Shown here: positions 9,955 through 18,892 of the stretch, piece after piece
Numbering within the stretch: the first letter of the stretch is position 1
Layout: every line of letters begins with the position of its first letter
NCBI GenBank assembly: GCA_963575745.1
Contig: CAUYUJ010015519.1
Coordinates: forward strand, 238,653-302,652
Length of the DNA: 64,000 nt
From: Prorocentrum cordatum
Taxonomy: Eukaryota > Sar > Dinophyceae > Prorocentrales > Prorocentraceae
Reading direction: 5' to 3'
Program-made: the position numbers and the translations under genes
The notes under the pieces: generated by a model
What the model saw: the letters and a program-made list of their open reading frames with translations, nothing else
Told to the model about the DNA's origin: nothing
Databases searched by the model: none

Positions 9955-11100
9955 AAGAATAATTCCGGCGCGCTGGGGGGCTAGTTAACAAAAAAGATCG
10001 ACGGAAGTTTTGCATACTGTTGCTCGGCTTGAATTCGATTTCTCGAAATTTGAACATTCGTTAGAGCTCTAGTATTTCTTCCCCCCATCTTCGATTCTAT
10101 TCCCGCTCGCCATCTCAATATCAAGTCGATCGGGTACATATTACTGCCAAAAAGCACTGGGGCGGGATCGGCTGTTTTGTGTCATCTTGGCAGGTGCTGT
10201 CGGTTTTCTGTACTTAACTCGAGCTGTAGGAGCGCTACAGAGATGGTATGCACACCTAATCGATCCAGAATCATCAGGCGCGCTCGTCTCAAGCATCTAA
10301 GTGTCTGAACTCGGTTTGGAGATGATGATGCGTTTCTTGACTTAACTCGAGCTGCAGACGAGCTACAGCTTTCTTGGGCACATCAATCGGCCGGATTTCA
10401 TCAAGCGCGCTAGGTTCAAGTATCTAGACGCCTGAGTTCGGTCTGCTATCAGAGCTCGGTCCGAAAATACTATTCCTACTCTGCTGATTTTTTAGATAGT
10501 GATAATTTTCTTGACTTAACTGAAGTTGCAGACGAGCTACAGAGCTCTTTGGCACAGCAACCGTAAGGAAATAATCCGGCGCGCTAGCTCAAAGTATCTA
10601 GACGCCTGAACTCGATCTGCTATCATAGCTGGATCCAAAAAACTTATTCGTATTCTGCTTTTTTAGGGCTGATGATGGTTCTCTGATTAAACTTCAGCTG
10701 CAGACGAGCTGAAGAATTGTTCGGCACAGCAATCAGAATAAAATCATCAGACGCGCGAGTCTCAAGTATCTAGACGCCTGATTTCGATATGCTATCAGAG
10801 CTGGGTTCGAAAACCTATTCGTGCTCTGCTAATGTTTTAAAGATGTTGGTGGTTTTCTTGACTGAATTCGAGCTGGAGGTGAGCTACAGAGCTGCTTGTC
10901 ATATGCGTCGAAAGGGAATGATAAGAAGCGCTTGTCTGAAGTATCTGGACAGATGCCTTCTCCTCACACCTTGTTCTCCTCCACTCCATGAGACCGCGCC
11001 CTCGCGCACGCAATGCGAGATTGCCGCGCCCGCATTGCACGAGGAAGCTCTACGAGTTCCCGGCGGTAACCAAGGTTGACGGTCTACCGCCGGCTCCCAG
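9955..11100 (+). repeat. composite repeat unit 1 (head, monomers, palindrome, hairpin)
   Basis: The head block (about 9955-10190) starts TAATTCCGGCGCGCTGGGG and contains 'attcccgctcgccatctc' and 'actgccaaaaagcactgggg'. It is followed by about four degenerate monomers of roughly 170 bp, each with 'gacttaactcgagctgcag', 'ttggcacagcaa' and 'ctgctatcagagctgg'. Then come a pyrimidine stretch with the GC-rich palindrome (GCAATGCGAGATTGCCGCGC, about 11010), and the hairpin in inverted orientation (11041-11100). No coding sequence is seen. Confidence 0.75.
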
Positions 11101-12475
11101 TAATTCCGGCGCGCTGGGGGGCTCGTGGGCTCAAAAAATCTCGACGGACCTTTTGATGACTTTTGCTCGGTTGAAAATCATGTTCTCGAAATTCACCTAT
11201 TCATTAGAGCTCAAAAAAATTGTTCCCGTGATATTCGATCTCATTCCCGCTCGCCGTCCCAATCTCAGCTCGATCGGGGTACCTATTACTGCCAAAAAGC
11301 ACTCAGGCGGGATCGGCTGTTTCGAGTCATCTTGACAGATGCTGTAGGTTTTCTGTACTTAACTCGAGCTGTAGGATAGCTACAGAGCTGGTACGCTCAC
11401 ATAATCGATTCAGAATGATCAGACGCATTCGTCTGAAGCATCTAGAAGTCTGAACTCGGTCTGCTACTCGAGATAGGTCCGCGAAACTATTCGTACTCTA
11501 CTATATTTTGAAATGATGATGAGCTCCTTGACTTAACTCGAGCTTGAGATGAGCTAAAGGGCTCTTCGGCACAGCAAGCGGAAGGCAATGATCAGGCGCG
11601 CTAGTCTAAGTATCTAGACGCCCGAACTCGACTGCTATCAGCACTGGAGCCGAAAACTATTTGTACTCTCTAACTGTTTTGGAAATGGTGATGGCTTTCT
11701 TGACTCAACTTGAGCTGCAGATGAGCTACAGAGCTGTTCGGCTCAGCAATCGGAAGGGAATCATCAGGCGCGATAGTTCTAAGTATCTAGACGCCTGGCA
11801 TCAGTCTGCTATCAGCGCTGGGGCTGAAACGCTATCCGTACTCTGTTATTTTTCGATATGGTGATTACTTGCTTGACTTAACTCGAGCTGCAGATGAGCT
11901 ACAGAGCTGTTCGGCACAGCAATCGGAAGGCAATCATCAGGCGCGCGACTAGACACCTGGACTCGGTCTGCTATCAGCGCTGAAGCCGAGAAACTATTCG
12001 TATTCTGATGACTTTTTGAAAAAATGGTGATGATTTTCTGGACCAGATGAGCTACAGAGCTGTTCGGCACAGCAATCGAAATAATATATATATATATGTA
12101 CTCAGGCGCACTAGTTTGAAGTATCTAGACGCCTGAACTCTGTCTGCTATCAGCGATGGGACCGAAGAACTATTCGTACTCTGCTAATTTGTTCGAGATG
12201 GCGATGGTTTCCTTTACGTTGTTCGGCGCAGCAATCGGAAGGAAATCAACAGGTGCGCCAGCTCAAAGTGTCCAGACGCCTGAACTCGGTCTGGTATGAC
12301 TTTACTTGTCTTCCAGAGATGCTTTCCTCTCACTCCTTCTTCTCCTCCACGTCCTCCTCCATGAGACCGCGCCAACTCGCGCGCGCAATGCGAGATTGCC
12401 GCGCTCGCATTGCACGACGATGCCCTACGAGTTCCCGGCGGTAACCAAGGTTGACGGTCTACCGCCGGCTCCCAG
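11101..12475 (+). repeat. composite repeat unit 2
   Basis: It has the same order as unit 1: head 11101-11350, about six monomers 11350-12330, palindrome at 12375-12410, inverted hairpin 12422-12475. The TTCGGCACAGCA core recurs at about 11565, 11738, 11907 and 12060, so spacings are mostly 153-173 bp. A short TA run (about 12083-12098) lies within one monomer. Confidence 0.8.
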
Positions 12476-13487
12476 TGCATGCCACGCTGGAGCTAGCGCC
12501 GCGAAACTATCGTACTCTACTCTTTTTTGAAATGATGATGAGTTCCTTGACTTAACTCGAGCCTCAGATGAGCTAAAGGGCTCTTCGGCACAGCAATCGG
12601 GAGGCAATGAACAGGCGCGCTAGTCTAAAGTATCTAAACGCCCGCACTCGGTCTGCGATCAGCACTGGAGCTAAAAAACTACTCGTACTCTCCAAGTTGT
12701 TTGGAGATGATGATGGTTTTCTTGACTTAACTCGAGGTGCAGATGAGCTACACAGCAGTTCGGCTCAGCCATCGGAAGGGAATCATCATGCGCGATACTT
12801 CTAAGTATCTAGACGCCTGGAACCAGTCTGCTATCAGCGCTGGGGTTGAAAAGCTATTGGTACTCTGCTACGTTTCGATATGGTGAATATTTTCTTGACT
12901 TAACTCGAGCTGCAGATGAGCTACAGAGCTGTTCGGCACAGCAATCGGAAGGCAATCATCAGGCGCGCTACTAGACACCTGGACTCGGTCTGCTATCAGC
13001 GCTGCAGCCGAAAAACTACTTGTACTCTGCTAGTTTTGGAGATGGTGATGATTTTCTGGACTTTCATCGAGCTGCAGACGGGCTACAGAGCTGTTCGGCA
13101 CAGCAATCGGGAAAAAAAAATACTCAGGCGCACTAGTTAATAGTATCTAGACGCCTGAACTCTGTCTGCTATCAGCGCTGGGACCGAAGAACTATTCGTA
13201 CTCTGCAATTTTTTTCGAGATGGCGATGGTTTCCTTTACGTTGTTCGGCGCAGCAATCGGAAGGAAATCAACAGTGCGCCAGCACAAAGTGTCCAGACGA
13301 CTGAACTCGGTCTGGTATGATTGTCCAGAGATGCTTTCCTCTCACTCCATCTTCTCCTCCACGTCCTCCTCCATGAGACCGCGCCAACTCGCGCGCGCAG
13401 TGCGAGATTTCCGCGCTCGCATTGCACGAGGAAGCTCTACGAGTTCCCGGCGGTAACCAAGGTAAACGGTTTACAAGCGGCTCCCAT
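12476..13487 (+). repeat. composite repeat unit 3, without head
   Basis: Monomers with cores at about 12585, 12757, 12931 and 13090 (spacings 172, 174 and 159) are followed by the GC-rich palindrome (13380-13425) and an inverted hairpin (13428-13487) with a damaged arm (TTTACAAGCGG). The head block is missing: the hairpin of unit 2 joins a monomer directly. Confidence 0.75.
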
Positions 13488-13559
13488 GTGAGATGGCACT
13501 GTATGCTATGTTGTGCAGTGCTGGGCCATACCTCGCACAGCTCTGAGCAAACCAGAGCT

Positions 13560-13854
13560 TGAGGAATACCTCGTAGAGCTCTTCGTTATCGATGGGCTAG
13601 AGGAATACCTCGTAGAGCTCTTCGGCAGCCATGAGCTCGAGGAATTCCTGCGCGGGGTGCAGCTAGTTGGCCCACCCTGCCAGAGCGGACAATGTGAAAA
13701 CTTTGGATCAGTTTTGCTGAGTTGTGAAAGATATTTGACAATTCATTTTAAGCAACCAGATTTTTCGCACCTGTGGAAGACCATGAGAGCCTCTGCGTCC
13801 TAAAATGAGCTCCGTATGGAACACTTTCACTATCAAAATGCCTGGCGGAACCAA
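13560..13854 (-). repeat. R1 dispersed repeat, inverted
   Basis: It contains two inverted copies of the R1 end ('cctcgtagagctcttcg'), then 'gcgcggggtgcagctagttgg', 'ttttgctgagttgtgaaagat' and 'gacaattcattttaag'. These are the reverse complement of the second half of R1. It ends against the next hairpin. Confidence 0.55.
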
Positions 13855-15240
13855 CTGGCGCCGGCGGTGAACCGTCAACCTGGTCTGCGATGTCTGCGTT
13901 GGCCGATTCGAGCTCCCAAGGGAGCAGGCCAGGACACAGAGAACCTAAACAGCGAAGCTGCAAAGATTAAAGCAGAGATGCATCAAACAGCGAAGCTGTA
14001 CAGAAATGCACAAGACTGCAAGTAAACGAGAAAACAACTAACAATATAATGAGTGAAGCAATGCAGGCCATAGATATGGAAGCAAAGCTAGAAGCAGTGA
14101 GAGACCATACAGTAAACACTGGTTTATACAGCGATTACCGTCTCACACCACTGAGACAAAAACGAAACTAAGAGAACTAAAATAGCGAGTGCGCTTCAAA
14201 GCAATGCGAGACCATGCAGTAACCACATATAGCGATTACCGTCTCAGCACCACTGGAAGACCATGCACGTGAAACACAACGTCGAAATATGGACTAGATA
14301 ACGAATTAAACGCGCAACATACAGAGTGAGCCAAGACACCCACCACTACTTAGAGCGAATGCGGGCTCTTATCCGAACACAGCGAAGATCAGGCGAAGCT
14401 CTTATTCAACACACGTGAATGCACAACAACACACAGGCATGAATAAAGGCAACGCAATGACAAAACACAATAGTTCTAACTCGAAGCATGTGGAAATCAA
14501 GTGCAATGAGTTCTGAACTCCACTCGAGGCGACGTATGACCTCAATATCAAAGACCTCAATATCAAGTACAATGAATTCTGAACTTCACTCGAGGCGAAA
14601 TATGAAATTGGATGCCCAAAAGACCTCAATATCAAGATACTCCGATGTCACAAAACTGTCAAAGTACTGAAGAAACTCGAACTGCAACTCGAACTGCAAC
14701 TTCTAACTCACGAAAGAAAAGATTCCAACCACCCCTCGAAGATTCCCACTGCGTTGTGAATAAGAATACTCAGACTGCGACCCAAGTCAAAATTGGATAC
14801 GTGCTGAGAGCAACTCGTACTAGAAAACAAATGCGGCAAGCACAAACACAAGCGGCCTGAAAGTACAAGCAGACAGCGAAACAAGTACAAAACAAGCGGC
14901 CTGAAGTACAAGATAACAAATGCAACGAGTACGATGAAAGCAAGCGGCCTATGCACCTGCTCCAATAGGAGCTGTCTCACTTGACACAACAGAGAACCCG
15001 GCACCTATCGTCTGTAGGCCCACGGAGAGGAGGTCGTCGCAGCCGACGAAGTACCCGAAGATATGGGACGGCCCGTACACGAGATGCACAGTGGAGTACG
15101 ATACGTGTGTGCACAGAAAACCTGTCCGCACAATGCGGCTCGAGGAGGCCACCGACGGGCCAGGTCGCCGCTGAGCTCCCCGAGGAGGGACAGCAGCAAC
15201 CTGGTCACCGCCGGGAACCTCGTAGAGCTCCTTGCACGTG
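13855..15240 (+). repeat. hairpin repeat split by a 1.3-kb insert, 9-bp duplication
   Basis: The left half 13855-13885 ends in AACCTGGTC (13877-13885), and the right half 15207-15240 is preceded by AACCTGGTC (15198-15206). The site and the length of the duplication are the same as for LINE-A copy 1. Confidence 0.85.
13886..15197 (-). mobile_element. non-LINE-A insert in the hairpin, possible non-autonomous retroelement
   Basis: This 1312-bp insert lies at the exact LINE-A landing point but carries no reverse transcriptase or RNase H motif. On its right side the minus strand holds an open frame (15281-14949) with a stretch reading GFLCTHVSYSTVHLVYGP, of unknown origin. The middle has repeats of 'cagcgaagctgcaaag' and of 'gagaccatgcagtaa...gattaccgtctca'. 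The left terminus (about 140 bp, 'ttcgagctcccaagggagcagg') is shared with the insert at 17251-17476. One reading is a retrocopy or SINE-like element moved by LINE-A enzymes. Direction is inferred only from the shared terminus. Confidence 0.6.
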
Positions 15241-15575
15241 TAAGAGTCCTCAGAATCGAAGCAGACAGCTTCTCGGAGCATTTCGAGAAAAACGTCAAAT
15301 TTGCATTTGTCGGTGTCAACCTGATGTCGGTTGCTCCAAATGTTTCGATCGTAAAACTCTCTCTAGACAGCTGAGCTACTCTCAGAATTAAGTTTAAACT
15401 CTGATGCTGGACGTAAAGATCTGGCTTCTCAAAATGAACTGTCAATTATCTTTCAAATATTAGCAAAACCGACCCAAAGTCACCACATTGTCCCTTCTGG
15501 TCGGGTCAAACAACTAGCTCCACCCCGCGCCGGCACTATTCTAGCTCATCCTTAACGAAGTGCTCTACGAGGTAC
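15199..15575 (+). repeat. R1 dispersed repeat, reference copy
   Basis: This is the clearest R1. It starts at the hairpin right half and 'cctcgtagagctccttgcac', passes 'gatgtcggttgctccaaatg', 'tgctggacgtaaagatctgg' and 'aaaaccgacccaaagtcacc', and ends 'gctctacgaggtactcc'. The length is about 375 bp. Open frames across it are not shared between copies. Confidence 0.65.
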
Positions 15576-15651
15576 TCCATGTCGACACGAAAATGCAAGA
15601 AAATATTATGCGAAGTTCTCTGCTTAGATTCTGAGCACTCTTCCGCGCGCA

Positions 15652-15710
15652 GAGGAGCTCTACGAGGTTCCCGGCGGTGACCTGATTGACGGTTCACCGC
15701 CGGCGCGAGT
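15652..15710 (-). repeat. hairpin repeat, uninterrupted, inverted
   Basis: GCTCTACGAGGTTCCCGGCGG is followed by TGACCTGATTGACGG and TTCACCGCCGG. The arms are intact except for one base. Confidence 0.75.
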
Positions 15711-15834
15711 TACTTCTCTAGCTTCGCCGCTAACGCTCTTAGGGAAGCTCTACGAGTCACGAAATCCAAGTTGACACTCGGCGTCCAAAACCCGGATAGC
15801 AAAGAGGCGCTCACACAAACGCAGCACACGCACG

Positions 15835-15880
15835 CGGGTGAACCGTCAACCTGGTTACCGCCGGGGACCTCGTAGAGCTC
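15835..15880 (+). repeat. hairpin repeat, left arm truncated
   Basis: GGTGAACCGTCAACCTGG is followed by TTACCGCCGGGGACCTCG. The first arm is cut short after 'acgcacgcggg'. Confidence 0.65.
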
Positions 15881-15984
15881 GTCGCACGCCCGAGGGATCG
15901 GAATGGAAGCAGAGAGCTTCAGAGATCATCTTCTTAAATATCTTTTCGAAAACATGTTTCATGTCCCCAGCCGACCCTCAATTG

Positions 15985-16280
15985 GGTCCGCGCGAGCTCG
16001 AGCCCGAGCCCGAGCTCGAGCCCGAACACAAGCCCGAGCCCGCGCACGGGCGCACGCACCAGCGCAAGCCCGAGCGCAAACCCAAGCCCGAGCCCGAGCG
16101 CGATGCCAAGCTCGAGCCCGAGCGCGAGCCCGAGCCCGACCTCTGAGTCCGAGCTCAAGCCCGAGCCCGAGCCTGAGCCCAAGTCCGACAGCGAGCCTCA
16201 GCCCGAGCCCAAGCCAGAGCGCGACTAAGCCCGAGAGTCTGAGTGCGAGCCCGAGCCCGAGTTCGAGCCCGAGCATCAGC
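15985..16280 (+). repeat. hexanucleotide array (GAGCCC-type)
   Basis: Imperfect GAGCCC units continue for about 290 bp. They give Glu-Pro, Arg-Ala or Ser-Pro dipeptide frames on the plus strand and Gly-Leu frames on the minus strand. It is treated as a simple repeat, not a gene. Confidence 0.8.
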
Positions 16281-16624
16281 ACGCTCTGTTCGTGTCACCA
16301 TACTACCGGTTTCTCCACGTATTTTGATAGTGAAACTGCATCTAGAATGCTCATATTTAGACGCAGAGCGTATTATAGCATGCTACGTGTAGGGAGAATA
16401 TGATTTCTTAATATGACCAGAAATCTCTATCAAATCTTAAGAAAATCAAGCCCAAGTCACCACATGTTCCGTTCTGGTCGGGTCGATCAAACAGCTCCAC
16501 CCTGCCGAATTGCCGAATTCCTCTTAGCTCCTCTTGCCGAAGCTCTACGAGGTACTTGGTAGCGAAACTCGGATAGCACTTGGTAGCGACCAGAACCCGG
16601 ATAGCAAAGAGGCACTCACACAAA

Positions 16625-16680
16625 CTGGGAGCCGGCGGTAAACCGTCAACCAGGTTACCGCCGGGAGCCTCGTAGAGCTC
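16625..16680 (+). repeat. hairpin repeat, reference copy
   Basis: This copy is uninterrupted and close to the consensus: arms CCGGCGGTAAACC (16632-16644) and GGTTACCGCCGG (16653-16664), then the constant flank GAGCCTCGTAGAGCTC. The loop region contains AACCAGGTT (16648-16656), the target at which all the inserts described here join. R1-type sequence follows to about 16960. Confidence 0.85.
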
Positions 16681-16998
16681 TTGTCTCGCGCGGCGCTACT
16701 CGGGAAAGATGGAGAAAGCTTTTTCAAGCGTTAGCTGAAAAACTCCAAAAACACGTTTACCGGTTTTCATCCAAAGTCGGTTCCCCAAGTGTTTTGATAG
16801 TAATACTGCAGCTACGGATCTCAGAATTTAACCGGCAGACGCAAGATAACCCGCTACAGGTGCGAAGAATACCGTTTCTGAGTACGAATTTCAAAATCTC
16901 TCAAGATCTTCGAAAACCAATCCAGCCTGACACTTGGTAGCGTCCAAAACCCGGAGAGCGAGGAGGGGGCTCTTCTCAAGCGCTTCTGAAGCGCTGCC

Positions 16999-17050
16999 AA
17001 GCACGCTTCCACGCGCGTCTGCACGCGCGCAGGCACGCGTGGACGCGTGC
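16999..17050. repeat. imperfect palindrome rich in CACGCG/CGCGTG
   Basis: A stretch GCACGCTTCCACGCGCGTC followed by TGCACGCGCGCAGG and CACGCGTGGACGCGTGCC reads nearly the same on both strands. It would fold into a strong stem. Confidence 0.6.
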
Positions 17051-17219
17051 CGGAAGCGCCCCCAGACCAGCTGCCGGCTCAAACAAGCCCCTGCGGGGAT
17101 TCTGGACCGCCGTGGAGGAGCTGCTGGCAGGCACCACCACCGTCTGGCTTCTGATCTGAAACCTTATAGCTGTCAGGGAGCTCTCTGGGAACATTGTCCG
17201 TCCGGGCCGGGTTCGCCAA

Positions 17220-17500
17220 CTGGCGCCGGCGGTGAACCGTCAACCTGGTCTTTTTTGCGTCTTTTGCGAAGGCCGGTTCGAGCTCCCATGGAAGCAGGCC
17301 TAAACACAAAGAACCTAAACAGCGAAGCTGCACAGGAAGACAGCGAAGCTGCAAAGATTAAAGCAGAGGTGCATCAAACAGCGAAGCTGTACAGATATGC
17401 ACAAGACTGCCAATACACGAAAAGACAAATAAAAATAGAAAGAGGGAAGCAAAGCAGTGCGAGACCATGCACAACAAGAGCTCCTTGCACGCACAAGAGT
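17220..17500 (+). repeat. hairpin repeat split by a 226-bp insert
   Basis: The left half 17220-17250 ends in AACCTGGTC. The insert 17251-17476 begins 'ttttttgcgtcttttgcg' and shares 'gagctccca', 'acctaaacagcgaagctgc' and 'agcagaggtgcatcaaacagc' with the insert at 13886. The right side resumes at AGAGCTCCTTGCACGC (17477), with the right arm lost. No clear second duplication copy is seen. Confidence 0.65.
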
Positions 17501-17767
17501 GCTTAGAATGGAAGCAGAGAACTTCGCAGAAGATTTTCTTCAAAATCTTAATTTTTGCATTTTGTGATGTCAATATGAGGTCGGTTCTGGGAAGTCAACA
17601 GATAGTAAAACTCCCTCGAGCAAGCTGACCTGCTCTGAGAACACAGCTTATATGCGCATGCTTAGCGTAAAAATCTTGTTTCTTAAAATGAATTGCCAAA
17701 TATCTTTCAAATCGTAGCAAAACCGACCCAAAGTCACCACATTGTCCGTCCGGGCCGGATGGGCCAA
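17477..17767 (+). repeat. R1 dispersed repeat
   Basis: R1 blocks 'gcttagaatggaagcagag', 'gtcaatatgaggtcggttc', 'cttaaaatgaattgccaaa' and 'aaaccgacccaaagtcacc' occur in order. It runs straight into the hairpin left half at 17768. Confidence 0.6.
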
Positions 17768-17800
17768 CTGGGAACTGGCGGTAAACCGTCAACCTTGGTT
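17768..17800 (+). repeat. left half of the hairpin at LINE-A copy 3
   Basis: CTGGGAACTGGCGGTAAACC is followed by GTCAACCTTGGTT (to 17800), directly joined to the LINE-A 3' end. The right half (TACCGCCGGGAACTCG) is at 20631-20646. Confidence 0.85.
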
Positions 17801-17866
17801 TTGGCGCATTGCGTGCCGCCACAGCAGGGTCGGGTCACCGCCCAGGCGATAGCCACACAAGGAGGC

Positions 17867-18877
17867 CTAGCATCCTGCCAAACGCAGGCATTCCTCCACT
17901 CCCAGAAGGAGTTGTCGGGCAGACTCTAACTCAGCTGCAGCGATAGTGCTCGAGGGGGGAAGGGGGAAAGAGGATGAAGCCACGTTGGGCTCCCACACGC
18001 CACTCGGGAGAGTGACAGGATAGTCAGCAACAGAAAAGGAGCACAAATGGAAATCAATCTGCCAGCCACAGCCTACGCCCTGATAGGATCTTCCACCATC
18101 GAAGCTTCCCCGAATAGCGTCGATCAGAATAGCGTTAGCTTTAACATGGGATAGGAAATCATGCCTAAAACGTGTTCTACAAATTCCCTGTCGAGCTCTG
18201 TGTGTTAACTCATCCGCAGCAGCATTGCCCCCCCTGTACACCCACTTGAAGATATGTCTCCCAAGAGAGGCCGCCTGCATACCACATCTCTTAGCTAGAG
18301 TGTCTAAAGTATTATGAATACCGCCCACAATCTTGTCATAATGCACATTAGCAGTAAAATACAAGCCTTGGATCCACCGCACAACACATTGAGAGTCTCC
18401 TTTCAGTTCAACGGCAAGCCTTCCCGCCTGGAACTCCCACTCCGCGTAATCCTCCAATATCTTAGCATACCTTTTGGACAACACCTCCTCCTTCTTCCTG
18501 CTGAGCTCCTCCGAAAGTACCTCCTCCTCCCTCTCCTCCATAGGCTTCCAAGGAATAGGATCTTTAAGAACCAGGAAATCAGAAACACCAGGAAACTGGA
18601 GAAGCGCAAAAACTTCGCGAGCAAACTTGACCCAGGCCTCCTCCGTCCATTCCAGAACATGGTACCAGTATTTCCCTCCCACGAGCTCAAAAGGTGTTCT
18701 CCACGGGCGCATGCCGATAGGAACTCGGCCAGTCCTCGCACGAGTCCCAGCACGCCCAGCCTGGCTTCCTAGAGATAATACCAGATCATCCCGCCTGGAT
18801 TCCCACTCCCCTCCACCGTGCAACATGGACAGTCGCGCCTGCAGGTAGCCATTGACAGCAGTGCCAGTGTCCACCAC
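17867..18877 (-). CDS. LINE-A linker and circularly permuted RNase H
   Basis: This frame of 336 codons has no ATG near its start: it follows the RT frame in the same phase after a single TAG (18895-18893), so it is probably the second half of one polyprotein. Residues 1-105 match the linker of copy 2. Residues 112-140 are Glu/Lys-rich. RNase H motifs follow in the order VELKGDSQCVVRW (Asp161), HIFKWVYRGGNAAADELTH (Asp222), AIRGSFDGGRSYQGVGCGW (Asp260) and IAAAELESARQLLLGVEECL (Glu316). In ordinary RNase H the last two come first. All four catalytic acids are present. The expected role is removal of the RNA strand after first-strand synthesis. An alternative is two RNase H domains, each incomplete; the common end point in all copies argues against it. 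Confidence 0.75.
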   Translation of the reverse strand: MVDTGTAVNGYLQARLSMLHGGGEWESRRDDLVLSLGSQAGRAGTRARTGRVPIGMRPWRTPFELVGGKYWYHVLEWTEEAWVKFAREVFALLQFPGVSDFLVLKDPIPWKPMEEREEEVLSEELSRKKEEVLSKRYAKILEDYAEWEFQAGRLAVELKGDSQCVVRWIQGLYFTANVHYDKIVGGIHNTLDTLAKRCGMQAASLGRHIFKWVYRGGNAAADELTHRARQGICRTRFRHDFLSHVKANAILIDAIRGSFDGGRSYQGVGCGWQIDFHLCSFSVADYPVTLPSGVWEPNVASSSFPLPPSSTIAAAELESARQLLLGVEECLRLAGC

Positions 18878-18892
18878 CGTAGGCTGATTGTA

